NCBI RefSeq assembly: GCF_000331105.1
Contig: NC_020054.1
Coordinates: 1,291,698 to 1,355,697, forward strand
From: Fibrella aestuarina BUZ 2
GTDB taxonomy: Bacteria > Bacteroidota > Bacteroidia > Cytophagales > Spirosomataceae
Direction: 5' to 3'
DNA length: 64,000 nt
How positions within the stretch are numbered: position 1 is the first letter of the stretch; each line of letters starts with the position of its first letter. Under the pieces are notes generated by a model that saw only the letters and a program-made list of their open reading frames with translations, made no database searches and was not told the origin of the DNA. Below, in pieces: positions 8,648 through 17,254 of the stretch. The position numbers were made by a program, and so were the translations under genes.

Positions 8648-10045
8648 CTATAAGTGAATCGCTTCGCCGTAAGCCGCTTCCGTAGCATCCTTGATCGCTT
8701 CCGACATGGTCGGGTGCGGGTGAACGGCTTTCAAAATCTCATGACCGGTGGTTTCCAGTCGGCGGGCTGCAACGACTTCGGCAATCATCTCCGTTACGTT
8801 GTTGCCGATGAAGTGAGCACCCAGGAATTCGCCATACTTCGCATCGAAAATCACCTTTACGAAGCCTTCTGACGCACCGGATGCTTTGGCTTTGCCCGAT
8901 GCCGAGAAGGGGAACTTGCCAACCTTTAGCTCGTAACCAGCTTCGCGGGCGGCTTTCTCGGTAAAACCAACCGACGCGATCTCGGGCGTGCAATACGTAC
9001 AGCCCGGAATGTTGTTGTAGTTCAGCGGTTCAACGTGCGGCAAGCCGGCGATTTTCTCTACGCAGATGATGGCTTCGGCTGAGGCCACGTGCGCCAGCGC
9101 CTGTCCTTTGGTTACGTCGCCAATGGCATAATAACCCTCTACGTTAGTTTTGTAGAAATCGTCGGTGACGATCTTGCCCCGGTCGGTTTTGATGCCCGTT
9201 TCTTCGAGACCGATGTTTTCGATGTTGGCCACCACGCCCGCGGCCGAGAGTACCACGTCGGCATCGAATGACTTTTCGCCATCCGGTGTCTTCACCGATA
9301 CTTTACAGCCTTTGCCGCTCGTATCGACTTTCGTCACTTCCGAACTGGTATAGATATCGACGCCGAGCTTCTTGTACTGGCGCAGCAACTCCTTCGATAC
9401 GTCTTCGTCTTCAACCGGCACAATGTTGGGCAGGAACTCGATGATGGTAACCTTGGTACCCATGCTAGCGTAGACGTAGGCAAACTCAACGCCGATGGCT
9501 CCCGAACCGATGACCAGCATCGTGTCGGGGCGTTTTTCGAGTGTCATGGCTTTCCGGTACTCGATCACCTTTTCGCCGTCGATGGGTACGGCGGGTAGCT
9601 GCCTCGCCCGGCCACCGGTGGCAATAATGATATGTTTAGCGGCGTACTCAGTCGTTTTGCCGTCTTTGTCGGTCACGTCGACTTTCTTGCCGGGTTTCAC
9701 TTTGCCAGTGCCACTGATGACGTCGATTTTGTTCTTCTTCATCAGGAACTGAACCCCCTTGCTCATGCTGTCGGCTACGCCACGACTCCGCTTGATGACC
9801 GCGCCAAAATCGGCCGACGAGTCGCCAACGGTGATGCCGTAGTCTTTCGAGTGCTTGATGTACTCAAAGACCTGGGCGCTTTTGAGCAGGGCTTTGGTGG
9901 GAATACAGCCCCAATTGAGGCAGATACCGCCCAGACTTTCACGTTCAATAACGGCTGTTTTCAAGCCTAACTGCGAAGCCCGGATAGCCGCTACATAGCC
10001 GCCCGGTCCGCTTCCTACCACGATTAGATCGTATTGCGAAGCCAT
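8648..10045 (-). CDS. lpdA: Dihydrolipoyl dehydrogenase (E3)
   Basis: A 465-residue flavoprotein disulfide reductase. The N-terminal FAD site is VVGSGPGGYVAA. The redox-active pair is in GGICLNWGCIPTKALLKSA (Cys42 and Cys47). The NAD site is VIGSGAIGVEFA, and the C-terminal catalytic pair is in HPHPTMSEA. It reoxidises dihydrolipoamide of 2-oxoacid dehydrogenase complexes and the glycine cleavage system, reducing NAD+. Length and motifs are standard. It stands alone, with no E1 or E2 genes beside it, so it may serve several complexes. It has its own terminator. Confidence 0.95.
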   Translation of the reverse strand: MASQYDLIVVGSGPGGYVAAIRASQLGLKTAVIERESLGGICLNWGCIPTKALLKSAQVFEYIKHSKDYGITVGDSSADFGAVIKRSRGVADSMSKGVQFLMKKNKIDVISGTGKVKPGKKVDVTDKDGKTTEYAAKHIIIATGGRARQLPAVPIDGEKVIEYRKAMTLEKRPDTMLVIGSGAIGVEFAYVYASMGTKVTIIEFLPNIVPVEDEDVSKELLRQYKKLGVDIYTSSEVTKVDTSGKGCKVSVKTPDGEKSFDADVVLSAAGVVANIENIGLEETGIKTDRGKIVTDDFYKTNVEGYYAIGDVTKGQALAHVASAEAIICVEKIAGLPHVEPLNYNNIPGCTYCTPEIASVGFTEKAAREAGYELKVGKFPFSASGKAKASGASEGFVKVIFDAKYGEFLGAHFIGNNVTEMIAEVVAARRLETTGHEILKAVHPHPTMSEAIKDATEAAYGEAIHL

Positions 10046-10061
10046 CTATTTAGAATAAAAT

Positions 10062-10150
10062 GAGTCATTTACGGTTATTGGCCGTCATTCGGCAACGTCA
10101 GCTTCGAGCCACCATAAATGACTACCAGTGACGACGAATGACGATCAATG
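10062..10150. repeat. Short inverted words in the lpdA-prfB spacer
   Basis: AGTCATTTA (10063-10071) is reverse-complemented at 10115-10123, and CGTCATTCG (10083-10091) at 10135-10143. The pairs cross rather than nest. The words resemble those of the element at 4056-4141. Confidence 0.4.
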
Positions 10151-10224
10151 ACCTACTTTATCAACGCAAAGGTATGTTTAAAAGTTGAGCCGGGGCCAAA
10201 CCCAACCCTCGCCCGCTTTTGTTC

Positions 10225-10232
10225 TATTTTTG
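10225..10232 (+). promoter_or_regulatory. Probable prfB -7 element
   Basis: TATTTTTG matches the Bacteroidota sigma-A -7 consensus TAnnTTTG. No well-spaced -33 TTG was seen. Transcription from here would start just before the palindrome at 10244. Confidence 0.5.
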
Positions 10233-10243
10233 TAGTAGCAATC

Positions 10244-10345
10244 GGAACGCGGATTGAGCGGATAGAACAGATTGTCGCGGATCCTGATGCGAATCAGTAC
10301 CTAAGCATCCGCGATGATCCGTTCCATCCGCCCAATCCGCGCTCC
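10244..10345. repeat. Long palindrome filling the prfB leader
   Basis: Two 39-base arms (10244-10282, 10307-10345) are reverse complements except for seven positions. All of these differences are transitions, so G-U pairing can tolerate many of them in RNA. The loop is 24 bases. The right arm ends 13 bases before the prfB ATG, so the prfB 5' UTR would be mostly this hairpin. Confidence 0.75.
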
Positions 10346-10358
10346 CATCCCTTTTTTC

Positions 10359-11432
10359 ATGACGACGGAACAATTACAAGACCTGCGGAGCCGTGTTGAG
10401 GCGTTGCGTGGGTATCTGGATTACGACAATAAGAAGCAGCAACTGGGCGAACTGGAACAGCAAACGTTTCAGCCCGAATTCTGGACCGATGCCGAACGCG
10501 CTGAAGGGGTGATGAAGCAGGTACGTGGGCTAAAGGGCTGGATCAGTGGGTACGATAAGCTGCTGTCGGAGTTTGGCGATCTGGAAACGCTTTACGAATT
10601 CTATGACGCTGGCGACGTGAGCGAAGAAGAGGTTGATGCCGAGGGCCGTAAGCTTCAGGTGACGCTCGACGAACTGGAGTTGAAAAAGATGCTCAGCAAC
10701 GAGGAGGACCAACTTTCGGCGGTGCTCGAAATCAACTCCGGTGCGGGTGGTACCGAAAGCCAGGACTGGGCCGACATGCTGTATCGGATGTATATGCGCT
10801 GGGCCGAAAAACACGGTTACGGCGTCAAACAGGTCGATTATCAGGATGGCGATACGGCGGGTATTAAATCAGCCACAATCGAGATCGACGGCCCCCTGGC
10901 GTATGGTTACCTGAAATCGGAGAATGGTGTTCATCGGCTGGTGCGCATTTCGCCGTTTGATTCCAATGCCCGGCGGCACACCTCCTTTGCTTCGGTCTAC
11001 GCCTATCCGCTGGTCGATGATACGATCGAAATCGACGTGAATCCGGCCGATATCGATTGGGACACCTTCCGGTCGGGTGGTGCCGGTGGGCAGAACGTGA
11101 ACAAGGTCGAAACGGCCGTGCGGCTGCGCCACAAACCGTCGGGGATCATCATCGAATGTCAGCAGGAGCGGAGTCAGTTGCAGAATAAGGAAGTGGCCAT
11201 TCGGCTGTTGAAATCGAAGCTGTACCAGATCGAGGTGGAGAAGCGCAATGCGGCCCGCGCCGAAATCGAAGCCAGCAAGAAAAAAATTGAGTGGGGGTCG
11301 CAGATTCGGAGCTACGTGCTCGACGATCGCCGCGTGAAAGACCACCGTACGGGTTTCCAGACGTCCAATACAGAGGCCGTGCTGGATGGCGATCTGGATG
11401 GGTTTATTAAAGCGTATTTGCTGGAGCAGTAA
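10359..11432 (+). CDS. prfB: Peptide chain release factor 2
   Basis: A 357-residue class I release factor that reads UGA and UAA. The GGQ motif that triggers peptidyl-tRNA hydrolysis is at 243-245, in [18 protein letters not shown]. Most bacteria carry a programmed +1 frameshift (CUU UGA) at the codon after RGY. Here the same place reads GGG TAT CTG GAT TAC, uninterrupted, so the gene is a single frame with no autoregulatory frameshift. The ATG at 10359 gives the family N-terminus [20 protein letters not shown]; an in-frame codon at 10314 lies inside the leader palindrome and is rejected. Confidence 0.95.
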   Translation: MTTEQLQDLRSRVEALRGYLDYDNKKQQLGELEQQTFQPEFWTDAERAEGVMKQVRGLKGWISGYDKLLSEFGDLETLYEFYDAGDVSEEEVDAEGRKLQVTLDELELKKMLSNEEDQLSAVLEINSGAGGTESQDWADMLYRMYMRWAEKHGYGVKQVDYQDGDTAGIKSATIEIDGPLAYGYLKSENGVHRLVRISPFDSNARRHTSFASVYAYPLVDDTIEIDVNPADIDWDTFRSGGAGGQNVNKVETAVRLRHKPSGIIIECQQERSQLQNKEVAIRLLKSKLYQIEVEKRNAARAEIEASKKKIEWGSQIRSYVLDDRRVKDHRTGFQTSNTEAVLDGDLDGFIKAYLLEQ

Positions 11433-11440
11433 ACAAAAAA

Positions 11441-11468
11441 GAACGTACCTGACATCTTGGGTACGTTC
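11441..11468 (+). terminator. prfB terminator made from an AACGTACC/GGTACGTT pair
   Basis: GAACGTACC (11441-11449) pairs with GGTACGTTC (11460-11468) around a ten-base loop, after an A-run. The stem is exactly an inverted pair of the octamer that is over-represented across the window. Confidence 0.75.
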
Positions 11469-11546
11469 ATGTTTTCATGTGCTTTCAACGGGTAAAGCGG
11501 TTGCCGACGACGCTTTTGGCCGTAAACCTTTCTAGTTTTCAGCCAT

Positions 11547-12674
11547 ATGATTAACTCGCTCAGTCAATCGCGGCGGCGCTTTCTGACCACCGTCGGCGCT
11601 TCGGCTCTTACGATTCCCACGCTTACCGATGTGCTGGGCCGCCCCCTCCAGACAGAAGCGGGACAACCGGGCCGAAAGCTGGGTGTCGCGCTGGTTGGGT
11701 TGGGCTACTACAGCAAGAACCTGCTAGCCCCGGCTCTGCAACAAACGCAGCACTGCCGACTGGCGGGCATCGTAACGGGTACGCCAGCAAAAGCCGAAGA
11801 GTGGAAGCAGAAATACAACATCTCGCAGGCAAACGTCTACGATTACAAAACCTTCGACCGCATCATCGACAACAAGGATATCGACGTGGTGTATGTGGTG
11901 CTACCCAACAATATGCACCGCGAATTTGTGGTGCGGGCGGCGCAGGCGGGTAAGCATGTGATCTGCGAAAAACCCATGGCGATCACCGTGGCCGATTGCC
12001 AGGCCATGATCGACGCCTGCAAGAAAGCCAACCGGCAGCTGGCCATCGGCTATCGGTTGCACTATGAGCCATTCACTCAGGAAGTGATGCGGCTGGGCCA
12101 GCAAAAGGTATTCGGACCCGTCAAATTCATCGAAAGCAGCGACGGCTTCCGGTCGGGCGACCCGAATCAGTGGCGCTTGAAGAAAGCGATGGCGGGGGGC
12201 GGCCCCCTGATGGACGTGGGTATCTATGCCGTGCAGGGCGCCAGGTACGTTACGGGCGAAGAACCGATCTCGGTGACGGCTCAGTTTTCGCCCAAAACCG
12301 ATCCGCAAAAATTTAAAGAAGTTGAAGAGACGATGTTCTGGCAGTTTCGCTTTCCGAGCGGGGCCGTCAGCAATTCGACGACGAGTTACGCCTCGGGGGT
12401 TGAACGGCTGTACGCTTCCTGTCAGGATGGCTGGTTTGAACTGAGCCCCGCATTTGGCTATGGCCCCCTGAAAGGCCGTACCAGCAAAGGCCCCATCGAA
12501 AAACCCGTTGTAAACCATCAGGCCGCGCACATGGATGGTGTCTGCAAAGACCTGATCGATGGTAAAAAGCTGCCCGACCACATCACCGGCGAAGAAGGGC
12601 TACGTGACGTGCGGCTGCTCCAGGCGATTTACCGCGCCGCCGAAACCGGCCGTACGATTGATTTGAAAGCGTAG
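11547..12674 (+). CDS. Tat-exported Gfo/Idh/MocA family oxidoreductase
   Basis: A 375-residue protein with a Tat-type leader (RRRFL at residues 9-13, then a hydrophobic stretch). The NAD(P)-binding Rossmann segment follows (GVALVGLGYYSKNLLAPALQ), with the family motif CEKPMAITVADC and the C-terminal GFO_IDH_MocA domain (GGGPLMDVGIYAVQ). The closest well-known relative in style is periplasmic glucose-fructose oxidoreductase, which keeps tightly bound NADP and is exported folded. The sugar substrate cannot be inferred. It is a single gene between two terminators. Confidence 0.85.
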   Translation: MINSLSQSRRRFLTTVGASALTIPTLTDVLGRPLQTEAGQPGRKLGVALVGLGYYSKNLLAPALQQTQHCRLAGIVTGTPAKAEEWKQKYNISQANVYDYKTFDRIIDNKDIDVVYVVLPNNMHREFVVRAAQAGKHVICEKPMAITVADCQAMIDACKKANRQLAIGYRLHYEPFTQEVMRLGQQKVFGPVKFIESSDGFRSGDPNQWRLKKAMAGGGPLMDVGIYAVQGARYVTGEEPISVTAQFSPKTDPQKFKEVEETMFWQFRFPSGAVSNSTTSYASGVERLYASCQDGWFELSPAFGYGPLKGRTSKGPIEKPVVNHQAAHMDGVCKDLIDGKKLPDHITGEEGLRDVRLLQAIYRAAETGRTIDLKA

Positions 12675-12695
12675 TAATTACACCTGATTTGGCCG

Positions 12696-12736
12696 TAAAA
12701 CAGGCTGATGCGAGCTTTTCGTGTCAGCCTGTTTTA
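12696..12736. terminator. Bidirectional terminator
   Basis: TAAAACAGGCTGA (12696-12708) pairs with TCAGCCTGTTTTA (12724-12736), between converging genes. Confidence 0.8.
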
Positions 12737-12740
12737 TGTG

Positions 12741-13715
12741 CTACGGGACAATCAGCACTTTGCCCATTACTTTTCGGCCTAGCATTTCGTTAAGGGCATC
12801 GGCAGCCCCTTCCAGCGGGTACGTTGCGTGGATATGAGGAACGAGGTGACCGGCTTGCCAGAAGTCGAGCAGCTCGCGCACGTTTTGCGCATTCTCTTTA
12901 GGCTGACGTTCGGCAAAAGCTCCCCAGAACACACCCACCACCGAACAACCTTTCAACAGCGGCAAGTTGAAGGGTAGCGACGGGATCGGCCCTGCCGCAA
13001 ACCCAACCACCAGATAACGGCCACCCCAGGCCATCGAGCGTAAGGCCGGTTCGGCGAGGTCACCCCCAACTGGATCATACACGACATCGACGCCGCGTTT
13101 GCCGGTCAGTTCATTCAAGCGGTCGCGGAGGTTTTGCGTGGTGTAGTTGATGATCTCGTCAGCACCATATTGGCGGCAGAGCGCGAGCTTCTCGTCGGTT
13201 GAGGCAGCGGCAATGACTCGGGCTCCCATCAGTTTACCGAGCGTTACCGCCGCCAACCCCACTCCACCGGCTGCGCCCAGCACTAACACTGTCTCACCGG
13301 AACGTACCTGCGCCCGCTGTTTCAGCGCGTGGTAGGAGGTGCCGTAGGTGTACATCAGCGAGGCGGCCGTGGTGTAGTCCATACCCGCGGGCATGGGAAA
13401 GGTCTTGAACCCATCGGCCAGCACGCTTTCGGCAAAACCGCCCCAGCCTGTCAGCGCAAATACGTTGTCGCCCGGTTTCAGGTACGTTATTCCCTCGCCC
13501 ACGGCGCGCACAACGCCCGCTACTTCGCCACCCGGCGAAAACGGAAACGGGGGCTTAAACTGGTACTTGCCTTCAATAATGAGCGTGTCGGGAAAGTTGA
13601 CGCCGCAGGCTTTCACGTCGATAACCACGTTGCCCGGTGCGGCACTGGGTACGTCGATCTGGTCAACGACCAGGCTTTCAGGTGGGCCATACTGGCGGCA
13701 GAGAACAGCTTTCAT
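12741..13715 (-). CDS. Zinc-independent quinone oxidoreductase (QOR-type MDR)
   Basis: A 324-residue medium-chain dehydrogenase/reductase. It starts MKAVLCRQYGPPESLVV and has the family segments GVNFPDTLIIEGKYQ, GGEVAGVVRAVG and the NADPH-binding loop VLGAAGGVGLAA. The zinc ligands of alcohol dehydrogenases are absent, which fits NADPH:quinone reductase or a related enoyl reductase. It follows murA on the minus strand, separated by a palindrome at 13731-13822. Extending upstream of the ATG at 13715 would translate the repeat, so that ATG is taken as the start. Confidence 0.85.
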   Translation of the reverse strand: MKAVLCRQYGPPESLVVDQIDVPSAAPGNVVIDVKACGVNFPDTLIIEGKYQFKPPFPFSPGGEVAGVVRAVGEGITYLKPGDNVFALTGWGGFAESVLADGFKTFPMPAGMDYTTAASLMYTYGTSYHALKQRAQVRSGETVLVLGAAGGVGLAAVTLGKLMGARVIAAASTDEKLALCRQYGADEIINYTTQNLRDRLNELTGKRGVDVVYDPVGGDLAEPALRSMAWGGRYLVVGFAAGPIPSLPFNLPLLKGCSVVGVFWGAFAERQPKENAQNVRELLDFWQAGHLVPHIHATYPLEGAADALNEMLGRKVMGKVLIVP

Positions 13716-13730
13716 GGTATTGTGTTTAAA

Positions 13731-13822
13731 CGCGAAGACGCCAAGGTGTCGCAAAGGTCGCTAAGTGCAAATCTCGATAAAGAAAAGCGTTGCGTTCTTT
13801 GCGACACCTTGGCGTCTTCGCG
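13731..13822. repeat. Perfect 26-bp-arm palindrome between murA and the quinone reductase
   Basis: CGCGAAGACGCCAAGGTGTC plus GCAAAG (13731-13756) is exactly reverse-complemented at 13797-13822, with a 40-base loop. The words (GCGAAGACGCCAAGG, GTTCTTTGCG) look like a dispersed intergenic repeat known to me from diverse bacteria. Confidence 0.85.
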
Positions 13823-13831
13823 TTCAAAAAC

Positions 13832-15130
13832 TTATAAGCGCGTGATCTCGGCGCCGATGGCGTTGAGGCGGGTATCGATGTGCTGGTAACCCCGGTCGAT
13901 TTGCTCGATGTTGTCGATAATGCTCGTGCCGCTCGCCGACAAGGCTGCAATCAGGAGCGACACCCCGGCGCGAATGTCCGGCGACGACATGCGGATGCCC
14001 CGTAACTGCTGATGCCGACCCAGCCCAACGACTGTAGCCCGGTGCGGATCGCAAAGGATAATCTGCGCGCCCATCTCGATGAGCTTATCGACGAAGAACA
14101 GGCGGCTTTCAAACATTTTCTGGTGGATTAATACCGTGCCGCTCGCCTGAATGGCCGTTACCAGCACAATGCTGAGCAGGTCGGGGGTAAAGCCGGGCCA
14201 GGGCGAATCGGCCACGGTCATCATACCACCATCAAGGAACGTCTCGACCTCATACAATTCCTGCGAGGGAATGTGGATATCATCGCCCCGGAATTCCATT
14301 TGAATACCCAGCCGCTTGAAAACGTCGGGAATGATGCCCAACTCGGGAATCTGGCAGTTTTTGATCGTGATTTCAGACTGCGTCATGGCGGCCAGGCCGA
14401 TAAACGAACCGATCTCGATCATGTCGGGCAGCATGGTATGCTCTGTGCCCTGTAGTTCTGAAACACCCTCGATGGTGAGCAGGTTGGAACCCACGCCGGC
14501 GATCTTGGCGCCCATGCGGTTGAGCATCTTGCTCAGTTGTTGCAAGTAGGGTTCGCAGGCGGCGTTGTAGATGGTGGTGGTCCCCTCAGCCATAACCGCG
14601 GCCATCAGCACGTTGGCCGTACCCGTTACTGACGCTTCGTCGAGCAGCATATAGGCGCCTTTGAGAGCTTCGCCTTCGACGCGGTAAAAGTCGCCGTCGT
14701 AATGGAATTTGGCGCCCAGTTTCTCAAAGCCGAGGAAGTGCGTATCGAGCCGACGGCGTCCGATTTTATCACCACCCGGCCGGGGAATGCGCCCCTGCTT
14801 GTAGCGCGCCAGCATAGGCCCTAACAACATCACCGATCCGCGCAGGGCGGCCGCTTTGCTTTTGTAGGCAGGCGTGTCGAGGTACTCCAGGTTCACATCG
14901 GAAGCCACAAACCGATAAGAGCCTTCTTTGAGTTTGGTCACCCAAACGCCCATATCGCCCAGCAGGTCGATTAGCTGATTGACGTCGCGGATGTTGGGGA
15001 TATTGTGAATGGTGACCGGCTCTTTGGTCAGCAACACGGCGCACAGGATTTGGAGAGCTTCGTTTTTTGCCCCCTGCGGTACCAGTTCGCCCTGTAGCTT
15101 CCGCCCGCCCGTAATTTTGAATGAAGCCAT
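13832..15130 (-). CDS. murA: UDP-N-acetylglucosamine 1-carboxyvinyltransferase with Asp in place of the fosfomycin-target Cys
   Basis: A 432-residue EPSP-synthase-fold enzyme that transfers enolpyruvate from PEP to UDP-GlcNAc, the first committed step of peptidoglycan synthesis. The N-terminus MASFKITGGRKLQGELVPQG has the family motif, and the KNEALQIL segment holds the active-site Lys and Asn. The flexible catalytic loop reads RPGGDKIGRR, with Asp121 where E. coli has Cys115, the residue alkylated by fosfomycin. It follows the DUF4290 gene on the same strand, a gene order I associate with Bacteroidota. The start is the ATG at 15130; longer forms would run into repeat-like spacer. Confidence 0.95.
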   Translation of the reverse strand: MASFKITGGRKLQGELVPQGAKNEALQILCAVLLTKEPVTIHNIPNIRDVNQLIDLLGDMGVWVTKLKEGSYRFVASDVNLEYLDTPAYKSKAAALRGSVMLLGPMLARYKQGRIPRPGGDKIGRRRLDTHFLGFEKLGAKFHYDGDFYRVEGEALKGAYMLLDEASVTGTANVLMAAVMAEGTTTIYNAACEPYLQQLSKMLNRMGAKIAGVGSNLLTIEGVSELQGTEHTMLPDMIEIGSFIGLAAMTQSEITIKNCQIPELGIIPDVFKRLGIQMEFRGDDIHIPSQELYEVETFLDGGMMTVADSPWPGFTPDLLSIVLVTAIQASGTVLIHQKMFESRLFFVDKLIEMGAQIILCDPHRATVVGLGRHQQLRGIRMSSPDIRAGVSLLIAALSASGTSIIDNIEQIDRGYQHIDTRLNAIGAEITRL

Positions 15131-15247
15131 TTTAGAAATGTACAATGAATAATGAACAACGCCTTTCACCGCTTCGGTACAATGGATCCCGTACAGCATA
15201 CAGCGGAGGCTAGCTCCTTGTACACTGTATAGGATTCACTCATACCT

Positions 15248-16024
15248 CTACCGGCCTCTGCGCCGGTTGTTGTTATTGGTATTGCCCCGGAAGTTGTTGC
15301 GGTTGCTATTGCCGTTGCCGCTCCCTCCGCCGCTCGTGTTATTGCCCCGGAAGTTGCGGTGCCCGCCTGCATTGCGGTTGCGGCCTTGATTCTGCTTGGT
15401 CGGGAAGTTATTGTTGGGCTGACGACCATTCCGGCCCAGCCGTTGCGGCTGCTCGTCTTCGCCCTCGCGTGGGTTCGACTCAATGAGGCCTTCCGAACGG
15501 ATTAGTGAGATATCGGGGGCCAGCATACCCCGCGAAATATCGAGCAGGCTCTGGTAAATGGTTTCGTCTTCTACGTTCTCCTTATTCCAAGTCGTGTAGA
15601 AGTTCTTCATGAGCCGAACCAGATACGACACAAACCCGCGGCGCTCTTCGGCGTCGTCGGTGTCGATGGCCCGCTGCACCAGCAGGTTGACGTTCTGCCC
15701 GAAGTGTTTGTATTTGAGGTTCCGGTACTTGTAATCGACTTTTTTAGGCTTCTGACCCAGGGCGTCGGGCGCCGGCGGTGGAAACGGGCTGTCGACATCG
15801 AGCTGAAAACCCGACATCAGATAGAGGTCATCCCACAGCTTGTTGCTGTAGTCCTGCCCATCTTTCATGGCCGGATGCAGCTGCCGCATCAGTTCGATCA
15901 GCACGTAGGCCTGTCGCGTCCGTTTCTCGCGGTCGTCGATGGTGAGCAGGTAGTTCACCATTTTCTGGATGCTGCTACCGTACTCTTTTAAATGGATATT
16001 CTCCGAATTGAGGGATGCTGTCAT
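15248..16024 (-). CDS. DUF4290 protein with Arg/Asn/Gly-rich C-terminal tail
   Basis: A 258-residue protein. The first ~185 residues match my memory of DUF4290, an all-helical Bacteroidota family found just before murA (LKEYGSSIQKMVNYLLTIDD, LMRQLHPAMKDGQDYSNKLWDDLYLMSGF). The last ~65 residues are low complexity (RNRNAGGHRNFRGNN, then an Asn/Arg/Gly run to RRRGR), resembling RGG-type RNA-binding tails. The function is not established. The gene order suggests a link to cell-wall synthesis, but the tail would suit nucleic-acid binding. Confidence 0.75.
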   Translation of the reverse strand: MTASLNSENIHLKEYGSSIQKMVNYLLTIDDREKRTRQAYVLIELMRQLHPAMKDGQDYSNKLWDDLYLMSGFQLDVDSPFPPPAPDALGQKPKKVDYKYRNLKYKHFGQNVNLLVQRAIDTDDAEERRGFVSYLVRLMKNFYTTWNKENVEDETIYQSLLDISRGMLAPDISLIRSEGLIESNPREGEDEQPQRLGRNGRQPNNNFPTKQNQGRNRNAGGHRNFRGNNTSGGGSGNGNSNRNNFRGNTNNNNRRRGR

Positions 16025-16030
16025 AAATAA

Positions 16031-16109
16031 ACGTTCAACGGGTCATGTCCAAAGTCTAAAGTTGTGTCATGCACGAACGCCTGCCTGGAGGCCATGCCAC
16101 GTTGAACGT
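16031..16109. repeat. Small palindrome in the fcl-DUF4290 spacer
   Basis: ACGTTCAACG (16031-16040) is reverse-complemented at 16100-16109; the flanking AAAGTCTAAAG and GTTAGACGTC words are of similar stuttered type. Confidence 0.45.
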
Positions 16110-16126
16110 TAGACGTCAAACAGAAA

Positions 16127-17068
16127 TTAGCTCACATACACCTCCTCATTTTTGAGGAAGTCCTGGTAGGTGGCAGCAAGGCCTTCGCGCAGGCCAATGC
16201 GGTGCTTGTAGCCCATATCGTGGAGGCGCGACACATCCATCAGCTTCCGGGGTGTGCCGTCAGGTTTATCGGTATTCCAGCGTAGTTCGCCTTCGAAACC
16301 AACCGTTTCCTTCACTAATTCGGCCAATTCCTTGATGGTTACTTCGTCGCCCGTACCTACGTTAACGAACTGTTCGCCATCATAATTATTCATCAGATAC
16401 ACGCAGGCCTCGGCGAGGTCATCGGCGTGCATGAATTCACGGAAAGGCGATCCTGTACCCCAAACTTCCACAAACTCCTGGTTGTTTACCTTCGCCTCGT
16501 GAAACTTCCGGATCAACGCCGGCAACACGTGTGAACCCTGCAAGTCGTAGTTATCATTGGGCCCGTAGAGGTTCGTGGGCATCGCCGACACGAAATTGGC
16601 GCCATACTGGCTCCGGTAGGCTTCACACAGCTTGATCCCCGCGATTTTGGCGATGGCGTAGGGCTCGTTGGTAGGCTCTAGAAAACCGCTCAGCAGGTAA
16701 TCTTCTTTCAGCGGCTGCGGCGCCATTTTCGGGTAAATGCACGATGAACCCAGAAACAACAGCTTCTTTACGCCATTTTGGTAAGCGCTGTGGATGATGT
16801 TGGCTTCGATAATCAGGTTGTCGTAGAGGAATTCGGCCCGGTAAATATTGTTAGCCAGAATGCCACCAACTTTGGCAGCCGCCAGAAAGACATAGTCAGG
16901 TTTTTCATCGGCGAAAAACGTTGCCACCGCTTCCTGATTGCGCAGGTCCAGCTCAGATGAGGTGCGGGCTACAATGTTTTGATAACCATGAGCGTTGAGG
17001 TAACGGACAATTGCTGAACCGACCATGCCGCGGTGACCAGCTACATAAATTTTTGCGTCTTTTTCCAC
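16127..17068 (-). CDS. fcl: GDP-L-fucose synthase
   Basis: A 313-residue extended SDR. The NADP site is [16 protein letters not shown] near the N-terminus. The catalytic Ser lies in GSSCIYP and the YxxxK pair in [10 protein letters not shown]. It converts GDP-4-keto-6-deoxymannose to GDP-L-fucose by epimerisation and reduction, for surface glycans. The partner GDP-mannose 4,6-dehydratase is not in the window. I chose the GTG at 17068 ([11 protein letters not shown]), because it gives the usual family length; an upstream extension to 17182 has no family features. Confidence 0.9.
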   Translation of the reverse strand: MEKDAKIYVAGHRGMVGSAIVRYLNAHGYQNIVARTSSELDLRNQEAVATFFADEKPDYVFLAAAKVGGILANNIYRAEFLYDNLIIEANIIHSAYQNGVKKLLFLGSSCIYPKMAPQPLKEDYLLSGFLEPTNEPYAIAKIAGIKLCEAYRSQYGANFVSAMPTNLYGPNDNYDLQGSHVLPALIRKFHEAKVNNQEFVEVWGTGSPFREFMHADDLAEACVYLMNNYDGEQFVNVGTGDEVTIKELAELVKETVGFEGELRWNTDKPDGTPRKLMDVSRLHDMGYKHRIGLREGLAATYQDFLKNEEVYVS

Positions 17069-17170
17069 TGCTGAAGTGAGATAGCCGTATGCCCGTTTTG
17101 GCGTGGCCCTTTTTTTGTGAATCCGTTTCTGTATAAATACGTTGCACACCAGATCGGTAGCGCAACGATA

Positions 17171-17178
17171 CAAAACTA
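17171..17178 (-). promoter_or_regulatory. Probable fcl -7 element
   Basis: The minus strand reads TAGTTTTG, matching TAnnTTTG, about 100 bases upstream of the chosen GTG start. Confidence 0.4.
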
Positions 17179-17254
17179 ACAAACTTCATCGGCCCAACGA
17201 TTCCCTCCAACTCAGATACCCATTAAACCTGGTTCGTGCGGTCTCTTTAGCTCT

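Noticed and set aside
15131..15247. Possible palindrome between murA and DUF4290
   Set aside because: Contains AATGTACAATGAAT words and a small ATACAG/CTGTAT hairpin, but arms do not match well enough.
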